Positions 34,725 through 43,460 of a DNA stretch of 64,000 bases are shown piece by piece. Source of the stretch: Pontibacterium granulatum (lineage in GTDB: Bacteria; Pseudomonadota; Gammaproteobacteria; Pseudomonadales; Balneatricaceae); assembly GCF_029961155.1 (NCBI RefSeq), contig NZ_JASBRH010000018.1, positions 1-64,000 of the forward strand. Reading direction: 5' to 3'. Position 1 is the stretch's first letter; each line of letters begins with the position of its first letter. A program made the translations under genes and the position numbers. The notes beneath the pieces are model-generated. The model searched no databases. It had not been told where the DNA came from and worked only from the letters and a program-made list of their open reading frames with translations.

Positions 34725-36299
34725 TCAATAACCCTTGAGGGCATCCCTGATGGTGGAAACACACATTAGAACCATGATCAGCGAGAATGGCAGGGCGCCG
34801 ATGATCATCGCTTTCTGAATCGCGCCGAGGCCGCCGGCGAACATCAATGAGCCAACCACAATGGTCAGCAGAGCGCCCCAGATCACACGGTGGTTAGTGC
34901 CGGGGTTGCTGTCGCCACCAGCCATAATGGTGTTCAGAACCAATACGCCGGAGTCGGCAGAGGTGATGAGGTACGTGAGGATCAGGACTACCACCATCGC
35001 GGACATGATCTGTGCCAGTTCAGGGCTTAGCAGTTGTTGAAGGGTCACAAACATCTGGGATTCGATGGATACGCCGCTGATTGCGCCGTTGGCGTTACCG
35101 TTCAGTTCCAGATCCAGTGCAGTGCCGCCGAGCAGGGCGAACCATACAAAGCACATCAGGGTAGGGATGATCATTGCACCCAATACGAACTGACGCACAG
35201 TCCGACCTTTGGAGATGCGTGCCAGGAACAGCCCTACGAACGGTGCGAATGCGATCCACCATGCCCAATAGTAGATGGTCCAGCCACTCTGCCATTTACC
35301 GAGAGCACTTTCCTGATCCCATACGGTGAAGCTCAGGGCTGGCAGGTTTACCACGTAGTCGAGCAGGCCGTGGAAGTAGGTGTTTGTTGCAAAGGTGATG
35401 GAGCCAAATGCGATAAACACAAACAGTAGGATGAACGACAGGGTCAGGTTGATATTGCTAAGCCATTTCACGCCTTTGCCCACACCGGTCACGGCAGATA
35501 GGGTAGAGAGACCCATTACCGCACCAAGTGCGACCAGCATTGCAGTACCTGTAGGTGTGCCGTCACCGTCTAACAGCCATGTTGCACCCGTAAGGCTTTC
35601 TACACCGGAAACCAGCTGCAATACGCCGGTACCAACTGTGGTCGATACACCCAGTACAGTTGCCACAACTGCAACGATATCGACCACATTGCCTAGTGCA
35701 CCGTTCAGGCGGTCACCAAACAATGGTGCCAGCGTGGTGCGGATAGTCAGTGGCATGTTGTATTTGTAGGCGAAGTACGCCATTGCTAAGCCAACGGCGA
35801 CGTAGATTCCCCAGGCGTGCAGGCCCCAGTGCAGAAAGGAGAAGCGAATTGCTGACTCCACGGTGCTCGGTGAGTTAGCGGCAACCGTACCGGCGATCAC
35901 TTCCGGATTGCCCGCAAAGTGATACATCGGTTCACCGATGGAATAGAACATCAGGCCGATGCCCATACCTGCGCCAAACATCATGGCGAACCATGAAAAG
36001 TTGGAGAATTCCGGGCGATCGTTTTCGCTGCCGAGGCGTACTTTGCCGATCGGGCTGACAGCCATACCGATACAAAAGATCAGGAATAGACTGACGGAGA
36101 AAATGTAGTAGGAGTTAAAGGTTGCGAGCAGTACTGAGTTAATAGAACCGAGCAGTTCGGCAGCTTTGTCCGGAAAGACAATCGCCATAATAACCAGCGC
36201 TGCAATGACGACCTTACTGGTGATGGTAATAATTGGATTCAGGCCCTTATAGAACCCCGAATCGGAGGTGTTAACGTTGATCTGATAATCAGTATTCAT
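34725..36299 (-). CDS. BCCT-family transporter of the catabolic island
   Basis: A 524-residue, 12-helix BCCT protein, paralogous to the one at 11832. It has GMGIGLMFYSIGEPMYHF, FLHWGLHAWGIYVAVG, the Trp signature YYWAWWIAFAPFVGLFLARISKGRT and LITSADSGVLVLN. BCCT proteins import betaines, carnitine, choline or DMSP. Next to a DddP-like lyase it could be a DddT-like DMSP importer; next to a Stc2-like Rieske enzyme it could equally carry proline betaine. No long C-terminal osmosensor is present. Confidence 0.9.
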   Translation of the reverse strand: MNTDYQINVNTSDSGFYKGLNPIITITSKVVIAALVIMAIVFPDKAAELLGSINSVLLATFNSYYIFSVSLFLIFCIGMAVSPIGKVRLGSENDRPEFSNFSWFAMMFGAGMGIGLMFYSIGEPMYHFAGNPEVIAGTVAANSPSTVESAIRFSFLHWGLHAWGIYVAVGLAMAYFAYKYNMPLTIRTTLAPLFGDRLNGALGNVVDIVAVVATVLGVSTTVGTGVLQLVSGVESLTGATWLLDGDGTPTGTAMLVALGAVMGLSTLSAVTGVGKGVKWLSNINLTLSFILLFVFIAFGSITFATNTYFHGLLDYVVNLPALSFTVWDQESALGKWQSGWTIYYWAWWIAFAPFVGLFLARISKGRTVRQFVLGAMIIPTLMCFVWFALLGGTALDLELNGNANGAISGVSIESQMFVTLQQLLSPELAQIMSAMVVVLILTYLITSADSGVLVLNTIMAGGDSNPGTNHRVIWGALLTIVVGSLMFAGGLGAIQKAMIIGALPFSLIMVLMCVSTIRDALKGY

Positions 36300-36434
36300 A
36301 ACGTCTCCATGGATCTTGTTTTTATTGGTTACGGAGTAGATATGTTGTGCTGGGTACGCCGGTTGTTTAGACAGACGGCGGCTTGCCTATGGTTTGCTGG
36401 TTTTGATCTCTCCCTTGCATGGCCGGATTTCAAA

Positions 36435-36472
36435 CCGGTCTGCCCAGCTTTCACCCTGAAAGGGCAGACCGG
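36435..36472. terminator. Hairpin terminator after the Rieske gene
   Basis: A perfect 11-bp stem, CCGGTCTGCCC/GGGCAGACCGG, contains an inner TTTC/GAAA pairing. It lies 18 bp after the Rieske stop. The minus-strand tail is TTTGAAAT, so termination may be incomplete. Confidence 0.65.
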
Positions 36473-36489
36473 CACTCATCTGTTTTGGG

Positions 36490-37728
36490 TTACAGCTGTT
36501 GTTTAATCTGATCGACATACCAGTCGGTGAAGTGCTGCAGCAGGCTTTCGGAGTCTTCCGAGTAAGGGCCTGGGATGTAACCGTCCGTGAGACAGCCAGC
36601 GTGCGTGATTTCCGCCAGCATGCGGTCCTGATCGTTGGTTTGAATCCAGGTGTGAGTCAGGTTGCTGAGGTCGTAGTCTTCGCCCTCTACCGCGTCTTCG
36701 CGCACCATCCAACGTGTACGTACCAGGGTTTTATCTTCCGATAGAGGCAGTACGCTGGTGCTGAGTATGTGGTCGCAGGTGAAGTGCAGCCAGGCATTCG
36801 GGTGAGTCCACATGGAAAGACTGCTGTTATCCGGTTCGCTGAATGGAGGAAGTAATTTCTTAACCGCAGGTTGGCCATCCATTGTCTGGCTTACCGCGCC
36901 CTGGGTCAGCAGCATACGTGCGGCACGGTACCAACGGTTTTCGTCCATTTCGACGATCTCGTATGGCATGCCCATGTTCTGCCACTCTGGAATCTTGGCG
37001 TCGTAGAGTGCGTTCAGTTTTTCTTCGGCTGCCTGTTTTTCCTTGGGATCGTCAGGCCAGCCAAAACCAACGCCGTATGGTGGCCATACGCGCAGCAGTT
37101 CGGGATGGTTAGCGCCGCAGTGGTAACACTCACGGTTGTTCTCGACGACCAGTTTCCAGTTGGCGTTTTCGATCAGGTCCGCTTCATGGGCAACTTTCAA
37201 CTTGTCCAGCTGATAGAAGGCTGCAAACGGCTCCAGTTCAGAGCGCATCTGTTCCAGCGCTGCCATATCCGGGTTTTCGGACAGGTTCATAAACAGCAGA
37301 CCGCCAATCGATTCCAGTGCGACCGGTTTCAGGCCGCTGGCATCGCAGTTGAAACCTTCACCCATACGGGAGGAGTGGATCAGGCTACCATCCAGCTCGT
37401 ATACCCACTGGTGATACGGGCACACCAGCTTTGGTACATGGCCTTTGTCTTCTACGCAGACCTTGGCACCACGGTGGCGACAGGAGTTGTAGAAGGCGCG
37501 TACTTCATCATCCTGCCCGCGTACAATGATGATGGAGTTGTTGTCAATCTGGATGACACGGTAGTCACCCTTTCTCTTCACATCCGCCACTGTACCGACG
37601 TGAATCCAGTGTTTCTTAAAGACGTGTTGCATGTCGAAGTCGAATGCTTCACGTGAGGTATAGAGTTTCTGCGGCAGGCTGAAACCAGATTGGTAGCTTG
37701 CTACTGAGGATTTAACAACGTCGTTCAT
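36490..37728 (-). CDS. Stc2/GbcA-type Rieske oxygenase, candidate betaine demethylase
   Basis: A 412-residue alpha-subunit Rieske oxygenase. The [2Fe-2S] ligands are Cys83, His85, Cys103 and His106 (CRHRG, CPYHQW). The mononuclear iron site has His203 and His208 (NNRECYHCGANHPEL) plus an Asp in TNDQDRM. The N-terminus (SGFSLPQKLYTSREAFDFDMQHVF) resembles stachydrine demethylase Stc2 more than GbcA. It would N-demethylate a quaternary amine with release of formaldehyde. No reductase gene is adjacent, so it may borrow GbcB (46666). It is divergent from a GATase1-AraC regulator, across a region with four palindromes and a TGTCG box. Confidence 0.82.
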   Translation of the reverse strand: MNDVVKSSVASYQSGFSLPQKLYTSREAFDFDMQHVFKKHWIHVGTVADVKRKGDYRVIQIDNNSIIIVRGQDDEVRAFYNSCRHRGAKVCVEDKGHVPKLVCPYHQWVYELDGSLIHSSRMGEGFNCDASGLKPVALESIGGLLFMNLSENPDMAALEQMRSELEPFAAFYQLDKLKVAHEADLIENANWKLVVENNRECYHCGANHPELLRVWPPYGVGFGWPDDPKEKQAAEEKLNALYDAKIPEWQNMGMPYEIVEMDENRWYRAARMLLTQGAVSQTMDGQPAVKKLLPPFSEPDNSSLSMWTHPNAWLHFTCDHILSTSVLPLSEDKTLVRTRWMVREDAVEGEDYDLSNLTHTWIQTNDQDRMLAEITHAGCLTDGYIPGPYSEDSESLLQHFTDWYVDQIKQQL

Positions 37729-37920
37729 ATCTAGCCTCTGGGTACTTTTATTCTTGGTTTAGGGGCTTTGGCTTCACGTATGTATCGTTCGGCTCGTCAT
37801 TAGTGTGTGAACACATGTTCAGTCATCTGCGTGTAAGAGGTGTCTGAACGTGTGTTCAGGCCGTATTTTGCATTTACCGCCTTGGAAGGGAATATGGGCT
37901 GGTAGCTTTGGTTGAGATTT

Positions 37921-37935
37921 TGTCGTTCATGGTCA
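37921..37935 (+). promoter_or_regulatory. TGTCG box between the Rieske and AraC genes
   Basis: TGTCGTTCATGGTCA fits TGTCGYTNNNRGTYA, shared with the gbcA/gbcB, fdhA/gbdR and first BCCT promoters. It suggests this island is partly under the same AraC-type control. Confidence 0.5.
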
Positions 37936-37962
37936 TTTTTCGTGCATTAACGGTAAGTTTAT

Positions 37963-37976
37963 GTGATTGAAATCAA
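37963..37976. promoter_or_regulatory. TGATTGAAATCAA palindrome upstream of the second AraC gene
   Basis: GTGATTGAAATCAA is one base short of the FNR/ANR consensus TTGAT-N4-ATCAA. Thirteen of its bases are identical to the palindrome at 60811-60824 upstream of gbdR, at a similar distance from the start codon (~190-205 bp). Confidence 0.5.
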
Positions 37977-38164
37977 AAAAGGCGTGTGTGATAGTTGATT
38001 GGAGGTGAACGAATGTTCAGTTTGTTTGGTTTTTGTCTCGTTTGAGGGCGTCAAACTCACTGCTTCAAGCCGATTAAAACAACAAAGTCCGAACGATTGT
38101 TCAGTGGTTGGTGAGTGAGTGCGCCAGGTGCTGAATAACAAATGTATTAGAGGTAGGTGTGACG

Positions 38165-39133
38165 ATGGAGACCGTAAAACGGGTAGCTGATCGTTATAGC
38201 TTTTGTTTTTTGCTGTGTGATGGGTATTCGCGGTTGTCGCTAACGATGATGTTGGAGATGCTGCAGGAAGCAAACCGGATACTGGGGGGGGATAAGTATC
38301 AGGTTACAATGGTGTCCGACAGTGTCTGGGGTGTACCCGGGATGTTGGATGTGATGCCGTTAGCGCAACTTTCGGACCAGGCAGAGTTTGATGTGGTGGC
38401 AGTGATTGGCGGGGCGAACCTGTCGGTGGGCTGTTCGATTGAAGCAGAGATCTGTTTGCGCCGCCAACAACGCCGGGGATGTTGTCTGATAGCGGTTGAA
38501 TCCGGCGTACATGTTCTGGCGCAGGCTGGCATGCTGAAGGGGCGTTCGGTGAGCTGTTTTGTAGGGCATCTGAAATACCTGGTAGACCTGTATCCAGATG
38601 TTTCATTTAACACCAATATCTTCAGCAACAGTGGTGGTGTCTTCTCCTGTGCCGGTGGTGTCTCCACGGCGGATATGCTGTTTGAACTGATCGAGCGGTT
38701 TACGCCGTCGATCTACGAAGAGCTGTGTGTGCGCATGGCACTGGACAGACCACGATCCGGTACCGTACAGCAACGCAATATGGTGCACCGACGTTACAGT
38801 GGATTGGGGCAAAGCCTGATCGATGCGATCGAGTTGATGGAAGCCAATATCGACGAGGTGTTGAGCATCGATGAAGTTGCCACACACAGCGGCGTATCAA
38901 AACGTCAGTTGGAGCGGTTGTTTAAGCGACACTTGAATCAGTCTCCCAGTCAGTTCTATCTGCAACTGAGGCTGAAGCGGGCACGTAACCGCATTCTGAA
39001 TACCACCAATCCGGTGCTGGATGTAGCGTTTTCATGTGGTTTTGTCGCCCCAACGCATTTCTCGCGTGCATATAAAGCGTATTTTGGGGTGTCGCCTAAA
39101 AAGGATAGGCAGTTGTTGATGACGGCTTGTTAG
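38165..39133 (+). CDS. GATase1-AraC transcriptional regulator (GbdR-like family)
   Basis: A 322-residue protein with an N-terminal DJ-1/PfpI-like amidotransferase domain (RYSFCFLLCDGYSRLSLTMML ... GVHVLAQAGMLKGRSVSCF) and a C-terminal AraC domain (about 215-315; two HTHs, VATHSGVSKRQLERLFKRHL and AFSCGFVAPTHFSRAYKAYF). It belongs with GbdR, CdhR and ArgR-like activators of betaine and carnitine breakdown. The usual nucleophile region is CLIAVESGVH, without the AICTGA-type cysteine kept in GbdR. The ATG at 38165 has AGAGGTAGG 7 bases before it; the GTG at 38159 does not. It is divergent from the Rieske gene. Confidence 0.88.
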   Translation: METVKRVADRYSFCFLLCDGYSRLSLTMMLEMLQEANRILGGDKYQVTMVSDSVWGVPGMLDVMPLAQLSDQAEFDVVAVIGGANLSVGCSIEAEICLRRQQRRGCCLIAVESGVHVLAQAGMLKGRSVSCFVGHLKYLVDLYPDVSFNTNIFSNSGGVFSCAGGVSTADMLFELIERFTPSIYEELCVRMALDRPRSGTVQQRNMVHRRYSGLGQSLIDAIELMEANIDEVLSIDEVATHSGVSKRQLERLFKRHLNQSPSQFYLQLRLKRARNRILNTTNPVLDVAFSCGFVAPTHFSRAYKAYFGVSPKKDRQLLMTAC

Positions 39134-39213
39134 AGGGTTAGAGGCGATAAACGAAAACCGGGTTGAAAGGCAAAGCTATGAGCCGTCCTGAAATATGTTG
39201 GCGGTTTTCAATA

Positions 39214-39246
39214 CAAGCCAGCTATGTTCCATAGCTGGCTTTTTTA
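39214..39246 (+). terminator. Rho-independent terminator after the AraC gene
   Basis: AAGCCAGCTATG-TTC-CATAGCTGGCTTTTTT is a perfect 12-bp stem with a 3-nt loop and a T run, about 80 bp after the stop. Confidence 0.92.
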
Positions 39247-39468
39247 TGCGCTTCGTACAGCGTTTTTAGGCCAAATTGGGGTGTGATTTTATCCGGTTGT
39301 AGGTTGCTATGGGCGGTCTAGTGAGTGTCTTCAGGATTCTTTTCGGTGTTGCTTGATCATACGGGGGCGAGTCTTTTAGTTACCTTGGATGCAATTGAGA
39401 AACATTATTGATGCGCAGCAATATGATGTATATGAATTGCATTAAATGTGCTAATGTGGTGCACTTTC

Positions 39469-39482
39469 TTGATCTACATCAA
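39469..39482. promoter_or_regulatory. Perfect FNR/ANR box upstream of the HPP-CBS gene
   Basis: TTGATCTACATCAA matches TTGAT-N4-ATCAA exactly and lies about 100 bp before the HPP-CBS start codon. This predicts oxygen-responsive activation by an FNR/ANR protein. Confidence 0.75.
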
Positions 39483-39582
39483 AAAATCTCGGTGACGAGT
39501 AGAGTTATCCGCATTCTGCGTGAGCAGGCATCGTCCGGAAGGTCGCTCTTATCGACTACAGACAACCGGTTTATAGGCTTCA

Positions 39583-40788
39583 ATGAAACTCCGCAAACTC
39601 TTCAGCTACTTCGTTCCGGAACCTTCCACAGTGAGTCTTGCCGAACAGCTGCGTTCGGTAGTGGCAGCGTTCCTCGCCATATCACTGCTAATGATCGCTA
39701 GCCGGTACAGCCAGCAGGGGGAGTCTGCACCGCTTTTACTGGCCTCCATGGGGGCATCTGCCGTTATCCTGTTTGCAGCCTATAACAGTCCGTTGGCGCA
39801 ACCATGGCCATTTGTCGGTAGCCATTTGCTATCGGCGACGATCGGTGTGAGCTGCGCATTGTGGGTTGAGCCCGTCTGGCTAGCCTGTTCCGTCGCGGTT
39901 GCGTTGGCGCTTCTCATCATGCTGCGTTTGCACTGTCTGCATCCACCTGGCTGCGCAACCGCCCTGGTGCCGATCCTGAGCGGCAACGATGTGCATGAGT
40001 TGGGTTACCGATTACTTATTACTCCGGTGCTACTGAACGTGGTGGTGTTGCTGGGGCTGACGTTGTTGCTCAATCGGTTCCTGCTTGGGCGTAAGTACCC
40101 CTATTGGCCAAAAGAATATCGGGAAAATCCGCACCGATTGCGTGATCCGCGGCCACAGGAACGGCTTGGTGTCGGTCAGGTGGATATAGCCGAGGCTCTA
40201 CAGCAATTTGATGGTTATCTGGATGTGTCGGAAGACGACCTGAACAAGGTCTATCGACTGGCCGAGGCAAATGCCCACCAACGCCAGCTGAGTAGGGTGC
40301 TCTGTCGAGAGTTGATGTCAAAGGATTTGGTCACTGTCGCACCGGAAACCAGCCAGCAACATGCCTGGGGGTTACTTCAGAAGCACCGAATAAAAGCGTT
40401 ACCGGTAGTTGATGAAGCCCGTCATGTGGTCGGTATCGTTACATTGATAGATTTTCTCAAGCCGCTGGGTTTGCAGCCGTCGGGAATGAATGCGTCTTGG
40501 CAAGGACAAACGCGAGTGGCGAACCTGGTTCGTCGGTTACCGTTCTTTACCGCTCGATCGGAAAACGTTGCGAGTATCATGACTCCCCACGTGCTGACTG
40601 TCGATCAGGATCAGCCGTTGATGCAGATGATGCCGATGCTGTGTGAAAGTGAGTTGCACCATATCCCTGTGGTCGACCAGAAACAGCGTCTGGTTGGTAT
40701 GATGACCCCATCAGATCTGTTAGCGGCGCTCTATGCCAGTGCCAAAGGCCCTGTTGTTGATGAGACGACTTTAAGAGAATCCGCATAG
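39583..40788 (+). CDS. HPP-family membrane protein with two CBS domains
   Basis: A 401-residue protein. Residues 1-165 form a four- or five-helix HPP transmembrane domain (PLLLASMGASAVILFAAYNSPLAQP, LHPPGCATALVP). Residues ~240-390 carry two CBS motifs (MSKDLVTVAPETSQQHAWGLL and IMTPHVLTVDQDQPLMQMM). HPP proteins are linked to nitrite transport in cyanobacteria and chloroplasts; CBS pairs bind adenine nucleotides. A perfect FNR box upstream suggests use under low oxygen, fitting nitrite or redox physiology. The specific substrate is unproven. It converges with katG. Confidence 0.82.
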   Translation: MKLRKLFSYFVPEPSTVSLAEQLRSVVAAFLAISLLMIASRYSQQGESAPLLLASMGASAVILFAAYNSPLAQPWPFVGSHLLSATIGVSCALWVEPVWLACSVAVALALLIMLRLHCLHPPGCATALVPILSGNDVHELGYRLLITPVLLNVVVLLGLTLLLNRFLLGRKYPYWPKEYRENPHRLRDPRPQERLGVGQVDIAEALQQFDGYLDVSEDDLNKVYRLAEANAHQRQLSRVLCRELMSKDLVTVAPETSQQHAWGLLQKHRIKALPVVDEARHVVGIVTLIDFLKPLGLQPSGMNASWQGQTRVANLVRRLPFFTARSENVASIMTPHVLTVDQDQPLMQMMPMLCESELHHIPVVDQKQRLVGMMTPSDLLAALYASAKGPVVDETTLRESA

Positions 40789-40843
40789 ATAGAGATCCCT
40801 TTCCTGGCAGGTGAGAAAACTGTCGTACTTAGGGCTACTTAGT

Positions 40844-40882
40844 CCCGAAAAAGGCGGTGTAAGGTCACCGTCTTTTCGGGGG
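40844..40882. terminator. Bidirectional terminator between HPP-CBS and katG
   Basis: CCCGAAAAAGGCGGTG pairs with CACCGTCTTTTCGGG across a short loop. The stem itself contains A- and T-rich flanks. It serves the converging genes. Confidence 0.7.
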
Positions 40883-40891
40883 GAGTGGGGA

Positions 40892-43102
40892 TTAAAGTTC
40901 AAAGCGGTCCAGCATCATCACCTTGCTCCAGGCTTTGACAAAGTCCTCAACGAACTTCTCGTTGCCATCGCTTGACGCGTAAGCTTCAGCGATCGCTCGT
41001 AGCTCGGAATTGGAACCAAATATCAGGTCGACGGGGGTTGCCGTGTATTTGACTTTACCGGATGCACGATCAACACCCTCGTAAACCCCATCCTGCTGTG
41101 ACTTCCGCCATGTGGTGGACATATCCAGGAGGTTGACGAAAAAGTCATTACTTAAGGTGCCGGGATTACTGGTCAGTACGCCATGTTTTGAGCCGCCGCT
41201 GTTGGCATTGAGGGCGCGCATGCCGCCTAGCAGCGCAGTCATTTCTGGCGCTGTAAGGTTTAGCAAATCAGCTTTATCAACCAACATTTCGGCTGGTGTG
41301 CCATAGCTGGTACGGTAGTAGTTGCGGAAAGCGTCTGCTGTTGGCTCCAGGTAAGCAAAGGATTCTACATCGGTTTGCTCTGCGGAGGCGTCGGTACGAC
41401 CCGGTGTGAAGGGCACTGCCACAGCGTGCCCGGCATCTTTCGCTGCTTTCTCAATAGCTGCGGCGCCACCAAGGACGATTACATCGGCCAGTGAGACTTT
41501 TTTGCCGCCAGACTTGTCATTGAACGTCTTCTGAATGCCTGTCAGTGTCTGCAGTGCTCTTTCCAGTTCTGCTGGGTCGTTCACTGCCCAGTCCTTCTGC
41601 GGTGCCAGGCGCAGGCGCGCACCGTTTGCACCACCGCGCATATCCGAGCCACGGAAGCTCGAAGCGGATGCCCAGGCTGTTCTTACCAAGTCGGGTACGG
41701 TCAGGCCGGACTCAAGGATCTGGGTTTTCAGTTTGTCAATGTCACTGGCATCAACCAGCGCGTGATCTACCGCAGGCACCGGATCCTGCCAGATAAAAAC
41801 GTCTTGTGGTACTTCGCTACCCACGTAGCGGGAGCGTGGTCCCAAATCGCGATGGGTTAATTTGAACCAGGCACGGGCAAAGGCTTGGTCAAACGCTTTG
41901 GGGTTCTTCAGGAAACGTTCGGAGATTTTGCGGAAGCCCGGATCCATCTTCAACGCAAGATCCGTAGTGAACATGATCGGAGCGTGACGCTTACCCTCTA
42001 TATGTGCATCGGGCACCATTGTTGCTGCGGTTTCGTCGGTGGGGATCCACTGGGTTGCACCAGCAGGACTCTTGGTTTGTTTCCAGTCGAAGCTAAACAG
42101 ATTATCCAGATAGAGAATGGACCAGGCGGTTGGGGTCGATGTCCATGCACCTTCCAGACCACTGGTCATGGTGTCTTCGGCATTACCCTTGCCGCATTTG
42201 TTCTTCCAACCTAATCCCTGGTCTTCAAGTGGAGCAGCAGTAGGTTCAGAGCCAATGCAGTTACCTTTATGGGCACCGTGAGCTTTACCCAGTGTGTGGC
42301 CGCCGGCTACCAGTGCTACGATTTCCTCGTCATTCATGGCCATGCGGCCAAAAGAGAGGCGCATATCCTTAGCGGCATCGAGGGGGTCGTTGTTGCCACC
42401 AGGGCCCTCTGGATTAACATAGATCAGGCCCATTTGTACGGCAGCCAAGGGGGCTTCCAGTTCGCCGTCCTTGTAACGCTCTTTGTGATCGAGCCATTTT
42501 TTCTCTGTGCCCCAATAAACCCGATCCGATTCCCAGTCATCGGCGCGGCCACCGGAAAAACCGAGTGTTTCAAAACCCATGGACTCCAGCGCTACGTTTC
42601 CGGCCAGGATCATCAGGTCACTCCAGGAGACACTGCTTCCGTATTTCTGTTTGACCGGCCATAGGATACGGCGTGCTTTATCGAGGTTGGCGTTGTCGGG
42701 CCAGCTGTTTTGTGGTTCCAGTCGGATCTGGCCGCCATCGGCACCACCTCGGCCATCATGCACGCGATAGGTACCGGCGCTGTGCCATGCCAGACGAATC
42801 ATCAACCCGCCATAATGTCCCCAGTCTGCTGGCCACCAGTCCTGTGAGGTGGTCAGTGTTGTCTCAATATCTTTCTTGAGTGCAGCCATATCAACACTGC
42901 TAAACGCCTTGGCGTAATCGAAGTCCTCCCCATAGGGATTTGAGGCAGGGGCGTGGGCGCGTAATTGATCCAGGTTTAGCTTGTCCGGCCACCAGAATTC
43001 GTTGGTGGTTCCCATACCGCCGGACCAGGCAGGAGTGGTCTGCAAGCCAAGTGAAGCGGCTATGGCAAACGCAGTGAGCAGGCATAAAGGTCGTTTTTTC
43101 AT
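40892..43102 (-). CDS. katG: Catalase-peroxidase KatG with signal peptide (periplasmic type)
   Basis: A 736-residue bifunctional heme catalase-peroxidase. The distal site [11 protein letters not shown] and the proximal [11 protein letters not shown] are intact. Trp in LAWH, Tyr in [10 protein letters not shown] and Met in [10 protein letters not shown] supply the Trp-Tyr-Met adduct. The C-terminal pseudo-peroxidase domain is complete. It begins with a real signal peptide ([20 protein letters not shown]...AWS), and GAGG precedes this ATG, so the enzyme should be exported like KatP. Most KatG are cytoplasmic. It would remove H2O2 in the periplasm. Monocistronic. Confidence 0.93.
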   Translation of the reverse strand: MKKRPLCLLTAFAIAASLGLQTTPAWSGGMGTTNEFWWPDKLNLDQLRAHAPASNPYGEDFDYAKAFSSVDMAALKKDIETTLTTSQDWWPADWGHYGGLMIRLAWHSAGTYRVHDGRGGADGGQIRLEPQNSWPDNANLDKARRILWPVKQKYGSSVSWSDLMILAGNVALESMGFETLGFSGGRADDWESDRVYWGTEKKWLDHKERYKDGELEAPLAAVQMGLIYVNPEGPGGNNDPLDAAKDMRLSFGRMAMNDEEIVALVAGGHTLGKAHGAHKGNCIGSEPTAAPLEDQGLGWKNKCGKGNAEDTMTSGLEGAWTSTPTAWSILYLDNLFSFDWKQTKSPAGATQWIPTDETAATMVPDAHIEGKRHAPIMFTTDLALKMDPGFRKISERFLKNPKAFDQAFARAWFKLTHRDLGPRSRYVGSEVPQDVFIWQDPVPAVDHALVDASDIDKLKTQILESGLTVPDLVRTAWASASSFRGSDMRGGANGARLRLAPQKDWAVNDPAELERALQTLTGIQKTFNDKSGGKKVSLADVIVLGGAAAIEKAAKDAGHAVAVPFTPGRTDASAEQTDVESFAYLEPTADAFRNYYRTSYGTPAEMLVDKADLLNLTAPEMTALLGGMRALNANSGGSKHGVLTSNPGTLSNDFFVNLLDMSTTWRKSQQDGVYEGVDRASGKVKYTATPVDLIFGSNSELRAIAEAYASSDGNEKFVEDFVKAWSKVMMLDRFEL

Positions 43103-43376
43103 GGTAAAACCTCGTAATGGTAAGTGAGGTGTATACCCGATGAGAGTGATTGGGTGGTGCGGCTGCTTTGACCTGAGAAAACGATTTGATCAGCTCTACT
43201 GCGTAGCGGCAATTGTGGGGCTTGGCCAAGTTTGGTGCGAGCCCTTTTACGGTGCACGATCCTATGCTCCCACCGAGTCTTCGTACTTTTAAAATTAGGT
43301 GACGTCCGTACGTTGCACTAAATTAAGAAAATCCATAGGGGCAATAGCGGGGATCTATAGGTGGGAGTTGTGTGGT

Positions 43377-43446
43377 GATAAGCAGGCATTCTGTCTCTTG
43401 GCTTTCGCTTCTTAGACGCAACGCGTTGGCTGAATGGCCTGCTTAT
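43377..43446. other. Long hairpin between katG and the permease gene
   Basis: GATAAGCAGGCATTC and GAATGGCCTGCTTATC are 15-bp arms with one bulged base, enclosing about 40 nt. It starts 15 bp after the permease stop. No T run follows on the minus strand, so it may stabilise the permease mRNA or be the relic of an element. The rest of 43103-43376 holds only the katG promoter region. Confidence 0.5.
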
Positions 43447-43460
43447 CTTTGATGTTACCT

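Larger units (their letters stand above)
37808..38103. promoter_or_regulatory. Four TGAAC-N4-GTTCA palindromes between Rieske and AraC genes
   Basis: Copies are TGAACACATGTTCA (37808-37821), CTGAACGTGTGTTCAG (37844-37859), TGAACGAATGTTCA (38006-38019) and CGAACGATTGTTCA (38090-38103). All have 5-bp arms and a 4-bp spacer. The two left copies are 37 bp apart. The right two are 84 bp apart and flank the promoter region of the AraC gene. They look like repeated operators for a dimeric repressor or activator. Confidence 0.65.

Noticed and set aside
43377-43446. Rho-independent terminator after the permease gene
   Set aside because: The stem is long but no T run follows on the minus strand, and the 40-nt loop is too large for a standard terminator.
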